Source of the DNA: Asaia prunellae JCM 25354
Lineage (GTDB): Bacteria > Pseudomonadota > Alphaproteobacteria > Acetobacterales > Acetobacteraceae
DNA: 64,000 bases
Assembly (NCBI RefSeq): GCF_000613885.1
Contig: NZ_BAJV01000011.1
Location: 62,001-126,000 of the forward strand
Direction: 5' to 3'
Position 1 is the first letter of the stretch; the number at the start of each line of letters is the position of its first letter. The position numbers and the translations under genes were made by a program. The notes beneath the pieces were generated by a model that saw only the letters and a list, made by a program, of their open reading frames with translations, searched no databases and was not told the DNA's origin. This document shows positions 13,072-24,739 of this stretch, in pieces.

Positions 13072-13979
13072 CCGATCAACCGTCCAGTCCGATTCACGAC
13101 ACACCTTCCGGCTATCCGGATGTGCAGGTCCCTGGCACGATCGTGCAGGAAGAAACGGCTCTTCCTGTCTCAGGGGCTGATATGCCGGACGTACTGGCTC
13201 GTATCTGCGCGCGTACACGAATTGATGTCGAGCAGCGTGCGCTTTTGATGCCGCTCAAGGAAATCACTGCCCGTGCGCGCGAAGTGAATGTGCCCACCCG
13301 TGGTTTCGGCCAGGCTCTCAAGCAAATGGCCGCTGATCGCCGCGTTGGCCTGATTGCTGAAATCAAGAAGGCGTCTCCCTCAGCGGGTATTCTGCGCCCG
13401 GACTATGATCCTGTAGCCATTGCGAAATCATATGAGGCTGCCGGTGCAATATGCCTGTCAATCCTGACTGAGGGATCCTGCTTTCATGGATCGATCGAGG
13501 ATCTGACCGCTGTAAAGGAAGTCTGTTCACTCCCGATTCTGCGCAAGGATTTCATACTGGACCCCTGGCAGGTGCATGAAAGCCGTCTCATCGGGGCTGA
13601 CTGTATTCTCATTATCCTGTCTGCGCTGACAGATGCCCAGGCCGCAGAATTGATCGCCCTCGCACGAGGGCTTGATCTCGACGTGCTCTGTGAAGTGCAT
13701 GACGAGGCGGAACTCAACAGGGCGCTGGCGCTCGATACCTCCCTGATCGGGATCAATAACCGCAACCTGCGCAGCCTGGTGACGGATCTGGACACAACAG
13801 CCAGACTCGCACCTCTGGTGCCACCCGATCGCATTCTTGTTTCAGAGAGCGGTATTCGCACCCTCGAAGATGTGAAGCGTGTTGGCGAAGTCGGCGCCAG
13901 CGGTATTCTCGTTGGCGAAAGTCTTTTGAGAGAAGAAGATCCGGGCCATGCAGCCCGTCGACTTCTCGGGACGCTCTAA
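13068..13979 (+). CDS. trpC: Indole-3-glycerol-phosphate synthase, with N-terminal extension
   Basis: Closes the indole ring from carboxyphenylaminodeoxyribulose phosphate. The TIM barrel from about residue 40 shows the active-site segments IAEIKKASPSAG, ILRKDFI, EVHDEAEL, GINNRNLRS and VSESGI. Starting at 13068 (ATGA overlap with trpD) gives 303 residues, about 40 longer than usual; an in-frame ATG at 13182 would give normal length. The coupled start is favoured by spacing but not proven. It is the last gene of the trp block. Confidence 0.97.
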   Translation: MTDQPSSPIHDTPSGYPDVQVPGTIVQEETALPVSGADMPDVLARICARTRIDVEQRALLMPLKEITARAREVNVPTRGFGQALKQMAADRRVGLIAEIKKASPSAGILRPDYDPVAIAKSYEAAGAICLSILTEGSCFHGSIEDLTAVKEVCSLPILRKDFILDPWQVHESRLIGADCILIILSALTDAQAAELIALARGLDLDVLCEVHDEAELNRALALDTSLIGINNRNLRSLVTDLDTTARLAPLVPPDRILVSESGIRTLEDVKRVGEVGASGILVGESLLREEDPGHAARRLLGTL

Positions 13980-14083
13980 CGCACATATTAACAGCTTAGG
14001 TTGTGGACTTGCGCAACGGGACTGGTAAATACCGGTCCCTGAATTGCGCTCGTCGCAACTGCCAGGCTCAGGAGATACTCAGC

Positions 14084-15105
14084 ATGTCCGGTAAAGCCCA
14101 CAAGGGGGCGGCTCAGCCGCTCGCGGATCATAACGGACCGATCCTGCCTTTGGAGACAGTTCGTACGGCATATCGTGATATGCTGCTGCTCCGCCGTTTT
14201 GAAGAGAAAGCCGGACAGCTTTACGGCATGGGGCTCATCGGCGGGTTCTGCCACCTCTATATCGGTCAGGAAGCCGTAATTGTCGGCATGTCTCTGGCCA
14301 TGAAGCCAGGCGACAAGATTGTCACCTCTTATCGCGATCACGCCCATATGCTGATGATGGGCATGAGCCCGGTGGTGTGATGGCCGAGCTGACCGGACGC
14401 AAGGACGGTTATTCGCACGGCAAGGGCGGCTCAATGCACATGTTCTCGCGCGAGAAGAATTTCTACGGCGGTCATGGTATCGTGGGTGCGCAGGTGGCGA
14501 TTGGCACGGGTCTGGCATTTGCCAATAAATACCGCGGTACCGATGAAGTAGGCGTGGCCTATTTCGGTGAGGGGGCGGCTCAGCAAGGCCAGGTCTATGA
14601 GAGCTTCAATCTCGCCGCCCTGCACAAGCTCCCCTGCATCTATGTAATCGAGAACAACCGATACGGCATGGGCACGAGCGTCGAGCGCTCAAGTGCTGCC
14701 GCTCATAATCTCTCAGAGATCGGGGCACCCTGGAAGATCCCGGGGCGCAAGGTCGACGGCATGGATCTGTTCGCGGTGCACGAAGCTGCGCAGGAAGCTG
14801 TGGCGTATTGCCGTGCAGGCAAGGGGCCGTTCCTGCTCGAGATGGAAACCTATCGTTATCGCGGTCATTCGATGTCCGATCCGGCGCGCTACCGCGACCG
14901 TTCGGAAGTCGAGGAAATGCGCCGCACGCGTGATCCGATCGAGGCGTTGCACAAGCTGCTGTCTGAAAAAGGCACCAGCGATGAGGAATTCAAGGAGATC
15001 GATGTCGAGGTGAAGCAGATCGTCAACGACGCTGCCGAGTTCGCCCAGAACAGCCCCGAGCCCGATCTCTCCGAACTTTGGACCGATATTCTGGTGGAGG
15101 CGTAA
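14084..15105 (+). CDS. pdhA: Pyruvate dehydrogenase E1 alpha subunit (frameshift)
   Basis: Thiamine-diphosphate-binding half of the E1 component that decarboxylates pyruvate. The ATG 14084 has GGAG upstream and gives MSGKAHKGAAQPLADHN. Conserved parts include YGMGLIGGFCHLYIGQEA, KGGSMHMFS, FGEGAAQQGQVYESFN (ThDP site) and the phosphorylation-loop region YRYRGHSMSDPA. The frame breaks near 14370, after MGMSP, where a missing base (probably C, giving PRGVMAELTGR) restores 340 residues. pdhB follows after 3 bp. It is an expected housekeeping gene, so the break is probably an error. Confidence 0.95.
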
Positions 15106-15108
15106 GTT

Positions 15109-16454
15109 ATGGCCGCTCCTGTTCTCATGCCGGCTCTTTCGCCTACCATGACCGAAGGCACGCTTTCCAAATGGACGGTGAAGCAGGGTGACAAGATCAA
15201 CTCGGGCGATGTGATTGCCGAGATCGAGACCGACAAGGCAACGATGGAAGTCGAGGCCGTCGATAGCGGTATCATGGCCAGGATCCTGGTGCCCGAAGGC
15301 TCGGAAAATGTCGCCGTGAATACGCAGATCGCGATTATCGCCGAAGAGGGTGAAGACATTTCCGCGCTGGAAAACGGTCCTGCAGCGGCTCAGGCCGTAC
15401 CAGCGCAGACCGCTGTAGAAGAAAAGGCTCCCCTGAAGCCGCAGGAACTGGTGGCAACACCGGATCGCGAATGGGGTGAGACTTCGGTCATCACCGTGCG
15501 TGAGGCGCTTCGCGATGCGATGGCCGCCGAGCTGCGTCGCGACGAAGACGTGTTCCTGCTCGGTGAGGAAGTGGCCCAGTATCAGGGCGCCTACAAGGTC
15601 AGCCAGGGTCTGCTCGACGAGTTCGGCGATAAGCGTATCATCGACACGCCGATCACCGAGCATGGCTTTACCGGCATGGCCGTTGGTGCAGCGCTGACCG
15701 GCCTCAAGCCATTGTCGAATTCATGACCATGAACTTCGCGATGCAGGCCATTGATCATATCATCAACTCCGCAGCCAAGACGCTCTACATGTCGGGTGGC
15801 CAGATGGGCTGTCCGATCGTGTTCCGCGGTCCCAATGGGGCGGCTGCGCGCGTCGGTGCCCAGCATTCGCAGTGCTATGCAAGCTGGTATGCCCATGTGC
15901 CGGGCCTGAAGGTGGTTGCTCCCTGGTCGTCTGAAGATGCCAAGGGCCTGCTTCGTGCCGCCATTCGCGACCCGAACCCGGTGATCGTGCTCGAAAACGA
16001 AATTCTTTACGGCCAGAAATTCCCTTGCCCGGTCGATGAGGATTTCATCCTGCCGATCGGCAAGGCGAAGATCGAGCGTGAAGGCAAGGACGTGACCCTC
16101 GTTGCCTTCTCGATCATGGTTGGTGTGGCGCTCGAAGCCGCGGCCAAGCTGGCCGAGCGGGGGATTGAGGCTGAAGTCATCAATCTGCGTACGATCCGTC
16201 CGCTCGACACCGAGACCATCGTCAACAGTGTGAAGAAGACGAGCCGCATCGTCTCTGTCGAGGAAGGCTGGCCCGTGGCCGGTATCGGCGCCGAGATCTG
16301 TGCCGTAGCGTGTGAACAGGCCTTCGATTATCTCGATGCCCCGCCCGCGCGCGTCTGCGGTCTCGATATCCCGCTGCCTTATGCCGCCAATCTCGAAAAA
16401 CATGCGCTTCCGCAGCCTGACTGGGTGGTGGACGCGGTTCGCAAACTGTTCTGA
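15109..16454 (+). CDS. pdhB: Pyruvate dehydrogenase E1 beta subunit with N-terminal lipoyl domain (frameshift)
   Basis: Second half of E1. Unlike the enteric enzyme it begins with a lipoyl domain (residues 1-80; the lipoyl Lys is in [12 protein letters not shown]), then an Ala/Pro linker, then the transketolase-like domain from about residue 125 ([32 protein letters not shown]). This layout is known in alphaproteobacteria. The frame breaks near 15710, after ALTGLKP, where AAGCC should read AAGCCC; it resumes [15 protein letters not shown]. One restored C gives 448 residues. pdhC starts 12 bp downstream. Confidence 0.95.
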
Positions 16455-16466
16455 GGGGCTGCGACC

Positions 16467-17717
16467 ATGGCTATCAATATCCTGATGCCCGCGCTTTCGC
16501 CGACCATGACCGAAGGAACGGTCTCGCGTTGGCTGAAGAAAGAGGGCGACACGGTGAAGTCCGGCGATCTGATCGCCGAGATCGAAACCGACAAGGCAAC
16601 GATGGAAGTCGAAGCCGTCGATGAGGGCATTCTCGGCCGCATTGTCGTGCCGGAAGGGACCGAAGGGGTGAAGGTCAACTCGCCCATCGCCATCCTCGTC
16701 GAAGAGGGCGAAGCCGTGCCGGAAACGGCTGAGGCGGCGCCTGCAAAGAAGGCCGAGCCTGCCCCGCAAACGGCAGCCCAGCCAGCTTCTGCCCCGGCCT
16801 CCTCTGCGCCGACTGTGCCCTCGCATGCTACACCTGCCGCGACATCGTCGGGCAAGCGCGTGTTTGCGTCACCTCTCGCGCGCCGTATCGCTGCAAAGAA
16901 GGGGCTCGATCTGTCTGGCGTGAAGGGTACAGGCCCCAATGGCCGTATTTTGCGTCGCGATGTCGAGAATGCGCAGGTCGAAGCACCCGCCAAAGCCGAA
17001 ATGGCAATATCGGCACCGGCAGAAGTGACACGTGTTGCCAACTCCACGATGCGCAAGGTCATCGCGCGTCGCCTGAGCGAGTCCAAGCAGAACGTCCCGC
17101 ATTTCTATGTGGCTGTTGATATCGAACTTGACGCGCTGCTCGCGTTGCGCGCCCAGCTCAACGCCGCATCGCCGAGTGAAGGCGAGGGGCAGTTCAAGAT
17201 CTCGGTTAACGACATGATGATCAAGGCCGTGGCGCTTGCGCTCCGCAGCTGCCCTGGTCTGAACGTGCAGTTCACCGAAGCCGAGACACTGCATTTCCCC
17301 GATATCGACATCTCGATGGCTGTTTCCATCCCTGATGGTCTGATCACCCCGATCATCCGTCAGGCCGACCGCAAATCGCTGCGCGACATCAGCGCAGAGG
17401 CGCGCGATCTGGCCAAGCGCGCGCGTGACGGCAAGCTGAAGCCCGAAGAGTTTCAGGGTGGCACGTTCTCGATCTCGAATATGGGCATGTTCGGCGTGCG
17501 TGAGTTCTCAGCCATCATCAACCCGCCTCAGGCCGGTATTCTGGCCATCGCGGCAGGTGAAAAGCGCGCTGTCGTGCGCGGAGACGAGCTGGCGGTTGCG
17601 ACCGTGATGACGGCCACGCTCTCCGTTGATCATCGTGCAGTCGATGGGGCGCTCGGCGCCCAGTGGCTGAACGCGCTGCGCGACATCGTTCAAAACCCCT
17701 ATCGTCTGGTGATCTGA
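16467..17717 (+). CDS. pdhC: Dihydrolipoamide acetyltransferase (E2 of pyruvate dehydrogenase)
   Basis: Core E2 enzyme that passes the acetyl group to CoA. The 416-residue protein has one lipoyl domain (residues 1-78; lipoyl Lys in ETDKATME), an Ala/Pro-rich linker, a peripheral subunit-binding domain (about 130-168: [19 protein letters not shown]), and the catalytic domain from about 185. The HxxxDG acetyltransferase motif is [10 protein letters not shown] near the end. It is intact and lies between pdhB and lpd with gaps under 15 bp. Confidence 0.97.
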   Translation: MAINILMPALSPTMTEGTVSRWLKKEGDTVKSGDLIAEIETDKATMEVEAVDEGILGRIVVPEGTEGVKVNSPIAILVEEGEAVPETAEAAPAKKAEPAPQTAAQPASAPASSAPTVPSHATPAATSSGKRVFASPLARRIAAKKGLDLSGVKGTGPNGRILRRDVENAQVEAPAKAEMAISAPAEVTRVANSTMRKVIARRLSESKQNVPHFYVAVDIELDALLALRAQLNAASPSEGEGQFKISVNDMMIKAVALALRSCPGLNVQFTEAETLHFPDIDISMAVSIPDGLITPIIRQADRKSLRDISAEARDLAKRARDGKLKPEEFQGGTFSISNMGMFGVREFSAIINPPQAGILAIAAGEKRAVVRGDELAVATVMTATLSVDHRAVDGALGAQWLNALRDIVQNPYRLVI

Positions 17718-17720
17718 GCC

Positions 17721-19124
17721 ATGGACAAATTCGATCTGATCGTCGTTGGCGGCGGTCCGGGCGGGTATGTCGCCGCCCTGCGTGCCGCACAGCTCGGCAA
17801 GAATGTTGCCGTTGTCGAAAGCACTCATCTGGGCGGTATCTGCCTCAACTGGGGCTGCATCCCGACCAAGGCGCTCTTGCGCGCTTCCGAACTGAACCAC
17901 CAGCTGCATAATCTGGCCGAGTTCGGTTTCAGTGCCGAGAAAGTGAGCTTCGATCTCGAAAAGGTCGTTGCCCGTTCGCGTGCAGTCTCGCGTCAGCTTT
18001 CACGCGGCGTGTCTGGCCTGCTCAAGAAAGCCAAGGTCAAGGTTTATGATGGCCGAGCCAAACTGGCCGGGCGTGACGGAAACGCCCATGTGGTGTCGGT
18101 CACCAAGGATGGCGCGGAACTGACGCGCATTGCGGCCCCCGATGTCATTCTGGCGACAGGCGCCCGCGCCCGTCATTTCCCCGGGCTTGAGCCCGATGGC
18201 GAGCTGGTCTGGACCTATCGCGAAGCGATGGTGCCCAAGGAACTGCCCAAGCGTCTGCTTGTCATCGGTTCCGGGGCGATCGGTGTGGAATTTGCGTCTT
18301 TCTATCGCAATATGGGCGCGGAAGTGACCATTGCCGAAGTCGCCGACCGCATCATGATCGCCGAAGACGCCGAGATCAGCGCCATGGCGCAGAAATCCTT
18401 CGAAAAGCAGGGAATCAAGGTGCTGACCGGGGCCAAGGTCGGCCCGTTGAACAAGAAGGACGGCACGGTCTCCACCCAGATCGTTACGGTCTCTGGCACG
18501 TATGATCTCGTGGTCGATAAGGTCATTCTCGCTGTCGGTATCGTTGGCAATGTCGAAGATCTCGGTCTGGAAAAGACCAAGGTGAAAATCGACAAGACGC
18601 ATATCATCGTCGATGAGTTCTGCCGCACGGGTGAGCCGGGACTCTGGGCTATCGGTGACGTGGCGGGTGCCCCCTGGCTGGCGCATAAGGCGAGCCATGA
18701 GGGCGTGATCTGCGTCGAGAAGATCGCCGGCCATGATCCCGAGCCGCTTCATCCCCTCAACATTCCGGGCTGTACCTATAGCCGTCCGCAAGTGGCGTCT
18801 GTCGGGCTGACGGAAGAAAAGGCGAAAGCGACAGGGCGCAAGCTCAAGATCGGACGCTTCCCGTTCATGGCAAACGGCAAGGCACTGGCCATGGGCGAGC
18901 CCGATGGCCTGACCAAGACCATTTTCGACGCCGAAACCGGCGAGTTGCTCGGCGCGCATATGATCGGCGCCGAGGTGACGGAAATGATCCAGGGCTATGT
19001 GATTGCGCGCACGTCCGAGCTGACGGAGGCAGAACTGAAGGAAACCGTTTTCCCGCATCCGACCATTTCGGAGACAATGCATGAATCGGTCCTTGCAGCC
19101 TGGGGTGGGGCGCTCCACTTCTAG
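17721..19124 (+). CDS. lpd: Dihydrolipoamide dehydrogenase (E3)
   Basis: FAD-dependent E3 that reoxidises the E2 lipoyl groups with NAD. The 467-residue protein has the FAD-binding [19 protein letters not shown], the redox-active disulfide in [15 protein letters not shown], the NAD-binding [22 protein letters not shown], and the C-terminal His-Glu active site in [10 protein letters not shown]. It starts 3 bp after pdhC, which fits a dedicated pyruvate dehydrogenase E3. Confidence 0.98.
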   Translation: MDKFDLIVVGGGPGGYVAALRAAQLGKNVAVVESTHLGGICLNWGCIPTKALLRASELNHQLHNLAEFGFSAEKVSFDLEKVVARSRAVSRQLSRGVSGLLKKAKVKVYDGRAKLAGRDGNAHVVSVTKDGAELTRIAAPDVILATGARARHFPGLEPDGELVWTYREAMVPKELPKRLLVIGSGAIGVEFASFYRNMGAEVTIAEVADRIMIAEDAEISAMAQKSFEKQGIKVLTGAKVGPLNKKDGTVSTQIVTVSGTYDLVVDKVILAVGIVGNVEDLGLEKTKVKIDKTHIIVDEFCRTGEPGLWAIGDVAGAPWLAHKASHEGVICVEKIAGHDPEPLHPLNIPGCTYSRPQVASVGLTEEKAKATGRKLKIGRFPFMANGKALAMGEPDGLTKTIFDAETGELLGAHMIGAEVTEMIQGYVIARTSELTEAELKETVFPHPTISETMHESVLAAWGGALHF

Positions 19125-19126
19125 TC

Positions 19127-20116
19127 ATGACCATGCAGCGCATCACCATCGATCATCGGAAGCCGACGTCACTCCGTCACCCTGAAAAGGCCAACCGGCC
19201 TGACAACCCGGTCCAGCGCAAGCCTGACTGGATCCGGGTGAGGGCACCAAATAGCCCGGTCTATCAGGAGACACGCAAACTGATGCGTGACAACAGGCTG
19301 GTAACGGTCTGTGAGGAAGCGGCCTGTCCGAATATTGGGGAATGCTGGTCCCAGCGTCATGCAACCATGATGATCATGGGTGAAATCTGCACACGCGCCT
19401 GTGCGTTCTGCAATGTCACAACAGGCATGCCTCATGTGCTGGATCATGATGAACCCCAGCGTGTCGCCGAAGCTGTTGCCAAGCTTGGGCTCCGTCATGT
19501 CGTCGTCACGTCTGTTGATCGTGACGATCTGGCCGATGGAGGTGCTTTGCATTTTGCCCATACTATTACAGCCATACGTAACGCCTCTCCTGCCACCACA
19601 ATCGAGATCCTGACGCCGGATTTCCTGCGCAAGCCTGGCGCACTGGAAGTGGTGGTGAAGGCGAGACCCGACGTATTCAATCATAATATTGAAACTGTTC
19701 CCCGTCTTTATCCGTCTATCCGCCCAGGCGCGCGTTATTTTCAGTCCGTCCGGCTACTGGATGATGTGAAGGCATTCGACGCGTCCATCTTCACCAAATC
19801 AGGCCTCATGCTTGGACTTGGCGAAGAAAAGATGGAGGTAGCGCAGGTGATGGATGATTTTCGCATTGCTGATGTCGATTTCATCACGATGGGGCAATAT
19901 TTGCAGCCAACACCCAAACACGCCGGTGTTGCCAGATTTGTTACACCTGACGAATTTGATGAATATGCCCGACTGGCTCGTGCGAAGGGCTTTCTGCAGG
20001 TGAGCGCGAGCCCGCTTACCCGTTCTTCCTATCATGCTGATTCTGACTTCGCTGCGCTCAGAGAGGCACGGCAGAACAGATTGAAGCAAACCCCGCTTCA
20101 GTCGGAGAATCAGTGA
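19127..20116 (+). CDS. lipA: Lipoyl synthase
   Basis: Radical-SAM enzyme that inserts sulfur at C6 and C8 of protein-bound octanoyl groups. The 329-residue product has the radical-SAM cluster CTRACAFC (Cx3Cx2C) and the auxiliary-cluster cysteines in [12 protein letters not shown], with the RSSYHAD C-terminal motif that carries the third-cluster Ser. It begins 2 bp after lpd, so the operon makes both the complex and its cofactor. Confidence 0.98.
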   Translation: MTMQRITIDHRKPTSLRHPEKANRPDNPVQRKPDWIRVRAPNSPVYQETRKLMRDNRLVTVCEEAACPNIGECWSQRHATMMIMGEICTRACAFCNVTTGMPHVLDHDEPQRVAEAVAKLGLRHVVVTSVDRDDLADGGALHFAHTITAIRNASPATTIEILTPDFLRKPGALEVVVKARPDVFNHNIETVPRLYPSIRPGARYFQSVRLLDDVKAFDASIFTKSGLMLGLGEEKMEVAQVMDDFRIADVDFITMGQYLQPTPKHAGVARFVTPDEFDEYARLARAKGFLQVSASPLTRSSYHADSDFAALREARQNRLKQTPLQSENQ

Positions 20117-20578
20117 ATGCCCACCCATGCTGAACAACGGCTGATCGCTTATACTCCTGAGCAGCTTTTTGATCTCGTGGCCGATGTGGGGGCCTATCCG
20201 CAATTTCTGCCCTGGTGTGTCAAGGCGACTATCAAATCACAAACAGACCAGGAGCTGGTCGCGGATCTGACAGTGGGTTTTGGTCCTTTTCGCGAAACAT
20301 TTACCAGTCGGGTTGCGCTGGAACGTCCAGATCGTATCAGGGTCCGGTATGAGAAAGGACCATTCCGCTATCTGAACAATGTCTGGACATTTACCCCTGA
20401 TCCCCGTGGCTGTCTGGTCGATTTCTTTGTTGATTTCGAGTTCCGGTCACGTCTGTTGCAAAATGCGATTGGTGTGGTCTTCAACGAAGGCGTGCGACTG
20501 ATGGTCTCGGCATTCATAAAGAGAGCACGTGATATCTACGGGGTCTCTACTCAGCCTGGTGCGGTAATTCGAGAGTGA
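20117..20578 (+). CDS. RatA/Coq10 (START-like) family protein
   Basis: A 153-residue START-fold protein of the ubiquinone-binding Coq10/RatA family. Characteristic sequence is YTPEQLFDLVADVGAYPQFLPWC near the N-terminus, GPFRYLNNVWTF in the middle and VDFFVDFEFRSRLLQ before the C-terminal helix. Homologues bind ubiquinone or are linked to ribosome association; the role here is not shown. It starts directly after the lipA stop, a pairing conserved in alphaproteobacteria. Confidence 0.9.
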   Translation: MPTHAEQRLIAYTPEQLFDLVADVGAYPQFLPWCVKATIKSQTDQELVADLTVGFGPFRETFTSRVALERPDRIRVRYEKGPFRYLNNVWTFTPDPRGCLVDFFVDFEFRSRLLQNAIGVVFNEGVRLMVSAFIKRARDIYGVSTQPGAVIRE

Positions 20579-20711
20579 TCACGCGGTCGTTTTTTTGAGC
20601 TTCCGCAACTGCAACGTCTTCGTTACGTTCTCTCCTGGTCAAAAAAGAATCCTGCATGGAGCAAATGCCTTGCAGGGGCTTTCAGAACCGGGATTATCGG
20701 AAGGAAGAAAC

Positions 20712-21032
20712 ATGAAATTTGCCAAACTGTGTGCCACGCTGACGGCCGCCACCTTTGTTGTTGCGACCCCGGCTTTTGCCAAGCATGCTTCGCACAAGTC
20801 TCATGCAAGCAAGAGCGAAATGCACAAGAAGGGTTCCAAAGCGGCCAAGGGCTCTGACGCGACTGAAGACCTGAACGCACGCAGCCTGCAGCAGGCACAG
20901 ACGCCGGTTCCGGCATCTTCTCCGGCTGCGGCACCAGCTGCAAATGCAACGGCTCCGGTTCCGGCTCCCATGCCGATGGACCCTTCCATGAAGATGCCGG
21001 CTTCTTCGATGCCTGCACCTGCAGGGCAGTAA
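20712..21032 (+). CDS. Small secreted low-complexity basic protein (acid-shock-like)
   Basis: A 106-residue protein of unknown function. It has a clear Sec signal peptide (MKFAKLCATLTAATFVVATPAFA, cleavage after AFA; 23 residues). The mature part starts as a His/Lys/Ser-rich stretch (KHASHKSHASKSEMHKKGSK) and ends as a Pro/Ala/Met-rich tail with no cysteine after the signal. The composition and layout recall enterobacterial acid-shock protein Asr, a disordered basic periplasmic protein; this is analogy only. The start ATG has AGGAAG upstream. It stands alone, followed by a strong terminator. Confidence 0.75.
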   Translation: MKFAKLCATLTAATFVVATPAFAKHASHKSHASKSEMHKKGSKAAKGSDATEDLNARSLQQAQTPVPASSPAAAPAANATAPVPAPMPMDPSMKMPASSMPAPAGQ

Positions 21033-21098
21033 GAAATCACGATCCGGAAGGGACAGATTCCTCTGGTCTCTGTTTCCTGCCTGAACTGAAGATTTCAG

Positions 21099-21130
21099 AA
21101 AAACCTCGTCGCAATGCGGCGGGGTTTTTT
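21099..21130 (+). terminator. Intrinsic terminator after the small secreted protein
   Basis: A stem of 14 pairs (AAAAACCTCGTCGC with GCGGCGGGGTTTTT, two G-T pairs) has a 3-nt loop AAT and a six-T tail. It closes the single-gene unit starting at 20712. Confidence 0.93.
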
Positions 21131-21238
21131 GTTTTCGGCCTGATGCTTTCTTTTTCCACGCGTAGCTGACTAAATGTTCTGCAATCTCACGCGTGAGTCC
21201 CTACCGTTTCCTGCCCGGATTACCTATATCCCCCGGTT

Positions 21239-22944
21239 ATGAGCGGTGTAGATAAGAAACTGGTACGGGCCTGGGTCCGGCAACAATCCGGTCCGGCCAG
21301 ACGTGCAGTCCTGCCTGTCGTCATGTTGGGGTGTCTTGGCACGTTGATCGGCATTGCCCAGGCATGGTGTCTCGCCTCTGTTATTGGCTCGTTATTGCAA
21401 ACACGCGGCCTGCAGGTTCTGGGACTGATCGCTGAATTTGCCGCTCTCGCCTTTTGTCGGGCGCTTTGCCTGTATTTTCAGGAAAGTCTGGCCGCACGCG
21501 CGGGGATCGTGGCACGCGAACGTCTGCGTCGTTCGGTTCTGGATACGGTTATCGGGATTGGACCCGCCTTGCTGCGTCGACAGCATTCCGCCGAAATAGC
21601 GGCTTTGCTGGTCGATCGTATTGAAGTGCTGGATGGGTATTTCGCGCGCTGGCTTCCTGCATCCATGACATGGATGCTCTTTCCGCTCGTCGTGCTGGTT
21701 GCCGTTTTCGTGGTCAACCCGCGTTCAGCACTCATCCTCGCCGTTTGCGGTATGTTGGTGCCGGTCGCTCAGGCTGTGTTCGGGATCGGGGCAGCGCTCG
21801 CCTCACGTAACCAGTTTCTGGCGATGGTCAGGCTGCAGGCGCGTTTTCTTGATCGGATCCGGGGCATTGCAACAATTGTGCTCTCGAACGCAACCGACCG
21901 CGAGGCGCAGGCGCTTTCGTCTGCTGCCGATGACCTGCGTCGACGCACGATGAAAATTCTGCGTATCGCGTTTTTTTCCTCTGCAGCAATCGATATGGCC
22001 ATGGTGGCTGCGATTATTCTTGTCGTTCTGACGCAGGGACATTTTGTACATCTCGATGCATTTTCGATGCCCAACATCTATCCTGCACCTCATTTCACCG
22101 AGACCTTGTTCGCACTTTTCCTGGTACCTGAATTTTTTGCCCCGTTCAGGGGATTGGCTCTGGCATATCAGGACCGCGCTCATGCTGCAGGTGCCGCCGA
22201 AGCCATGGGAAATATCGGCGATGGTGAACAGAGAGCGGGAGAGGAAACGTCAGAAACGCCTGAGCAGATTGACCCTGTCGCAACCATCGAGGCCCGGTCT
22301 CTCTCCTATCGCTGGAATGATACGGCGCCCTGGATCTTCGAGGATCTTGATTTCTCGGTAGGGCCGGGTGAGGTACTCGTGCTTGACGGCCCTTCAGGGT
22401 CCGGAAAATCGACCCTTATCGAGTTGCTTCTCGGCTTCGTCAGACCCAGCTCGGGACGTATCCTGTTCAATGAACAGGATATCGCGACGATGCGTGGTCG
22501 GGATATCGCCCGGCATCTTGCCTGGATAGGTCAGAAACCGGTGCTGTTCGCGGGAACACTGCGTGATAATCTTCTTTTTGCCCGTCCGGATGCGGATAAG
22601 GAAACACTTGATAACGTTATCGCAGCTGCCTCTATCGACGATTTTCTCAAGGATCTCCCTCTGGGCCTCGATACGCAGATTGGAGAGGGGGGCTTTGGTC
22701 TCTCGGGTGGCCAGGCACAGCGAGTGCTATTGCTCGCGCCTATCTCAAGGATGCGCCGCTTCTCCTGCTTGATGAGCCAACGGCTCATCTCGATCCCCAG
22801 ACCGAAAACGGGATCATAGAAGCACTGAAGCGACTGGCAGAGGGGCGGACAGTTATTCTCAGTTCTCATTCCGCAGCCATGAAGGCACTTGGTACCAGAT
22901 ATCTTCAACTGGGCAGGGCATCATTGCAGGAGGCTCAGTCATGA
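21239..22944 (+). CDS. cydD: ABC transporter CydD, cysteine/glutathione exporter (frameshift)
   Basis: Half of the CydDC exporter of thiols to the periplasm, needed for cytochrome bd assembly. The first 330 residues are a six-helix ABC exporter domain; the nucleotide-binding domain has Walker A GPSGSGKSTLIELL and signature LSGGQAQR. The frame breaks near 22732, after QRVL, where TTGCTC should read TTGGCTC. Restoring one G gives ARAYLKDAPLLLLDEPTAHLD (Walker B) and 568 residues ending at the TGA 22942-22944, overlapping cydC by 4 bases. Confidence 0.92.
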
Positions 22945-24643
22945 GTCTTGCTCCGAACCGAAATCCGGGAATGACGGGCAGTCTCAGCAGGCAGAGCCCG
23001 GTGTGACATTGGCTCTGGGACGTATTCTGGGCGTCTGGCGTCCGTTCTATGTGCGACTTGCTACCGGCCTTCTGCTTTCTGCACTGGCTCTGCTGAGTGG
23101 TCTTGCGTTGATGTGGAATGCTGGTGTTGGTGTGTCAGCACTTGCACTTGGTACCGGCCTGGCTTTCGGTCTGTTACGTGGTTTTGGTGCGGCGCGTATT
23201 GTCCTGCGCTATGCAGAGCGGCTTTTTGCCCATGATGCCATGTTCAGGGCTCTGGCAGCCCTGCGTGTCTGGTTCTTTCGCCATCTGGCGAAGGGCGCTG
23301 CGGCTGGTCTTGGTTTTCGGCGTGCTGGCGACCTGATGAACCGTCTGGTCGGCGACGTCGAGATGCTGGATAATCTCTATCTGCGTATTGCGATGCCTGT
23401 ACTGGGCATTCTGATATCGTTGCCCGTACTTGCCCTTGTTGCAGGTTACGAAGACTGGCGTCTGGGCATGATCTTAGGCGTACTCTTCCTGCTCGCTGCC
23501 TGTATTGTTCCGTTGGCTGCTGCGCGTATGGCTTCGCGTCGTAGCGGCGCGATCCTGCATGCCGAAGCCTCACTGCGTGTGGCGGCACTGGATCTTGCGA
23601 CTGGATTGCGTGAGGCACGTGCCTTTTCCGGCGAAGCCCGTCTTGCCGAACGGATAATCAGCGAAGAGTCACGTCTGCACCAGGCTCAGCTGGTGCAGGC
23701 GCGTGCAATGGCCGGAGCTGGGGCCATGTCCTATCTCTGCGGTCAGGCCGCACTCGTACTGGTGCTGCTTGCCCTTACAGGGATTGCCGGTTTTAGTCTC
23801 AGCTTTCTGTCTGGCGTGGCTCTCGTTTTTCTGACGGGTACAGTTTTTGAATCAGTTGGAACCCTGGCGCGAACAAGTGTGCTTGCCAGTCAGGTCGGAC
23901 AGGCTGCCCGCCGTGTGGTCGGTGTGGCCGACCAGGATCAGTCGTCTGGTGCAGCAGGCTGTGCCGCGCCGGAGGCAGGCGATATTGTTTTGCGGGATGT
24001 AACCTTTCGCTGGGAGAGCGCGCGTGCCGCTGTCTTGCATCGTCTGAACATGACCGTTCATGCTGGCGAGCATGTGGCGCTTATTGGCCCTTCAGGCGCA
24101 GGAAAATCCAGTCTCGCGGCGTTGCTGCTCAAGGTCGCAGTACCGGAGAGCGGAGATATCCTCTTTGGTGGTCATTCCATTTCAACGCTTGATACGGATA
24201 GTCTTCGTGCGCGCATCGGGTGGCTTTCGCAGGCAACGCATCTTTTCAGCGATACAATCCGGAACAATCTGCTGCTTGGGCAGGAAAATATTCCGGAGTC
24301 CCGTCTCTGGGAGGCACTGGAGCGGGCCGAAATAGCTGAAACCGTTCAGGCTCTTCCAGATGGTCTCGATAGCTGGGTCGGCGAAGGAGGGGCCCGACTA
24401 TCGGGCGGGCAGGGGCGCCGTATCGCTCTGGCGCGTACACTGCTGCAGGAAACCCCCATTGTTATTCTGGACGAGCCGGCAAGCGGTCTGGATTCAGCCA
24501 CCGAACGATCCTTTCTCGAAACTCTGGGTCGCACCATGCAGGGCCGCACAGTCATTCTGATTGCGCATCGCCTGACTGGTATCGAGAGTCTCGATCGTGC
24601 CTGGCGACTGGAAAACGGAGAATTGCATCCTTTGCCTCTCTGA
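22941..24643 (+). CDS. cydC: ABC transporter CydC, cysteine/glutathione exporter (probable N-terminal frameshift)
   Basis: Partner of CydD. The membrane domain runs from GRILGVWRPFYVRLATG to about residue 340; the ATPase has Walker A GPSGAGKSSLAALLLK, signature LSGGQGRRIAL and Walker B VILDEPASGLD. The ATG at 22941 overlaps the cydD stop but is one base out of frame with the rest; one restored G near 23000 (CCGGTG to CCGGGTG) would join them into 567 residues. If there is no error, the in-frame GTG at 23003 is the likely start. cydAB is not in this window. Confidence 0.9.
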
Positions 24644-24739
24644 GGGCGTAAGGGCTTTGCTTGACGCAAGAACAGTCACACGGCAGTGACAGAGCTACAG
24701 CTCCGTGGATGTCACGGCGATTCGAAAAGGAAATAAAAG

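Noticed and set aside
14713-16826. Long minus-strand frames opposite pdhA-pdhC
   Set aside because: They follow the codon bias of the opposite strand and read as His/Arg/Gly-rich low-complexity protein.
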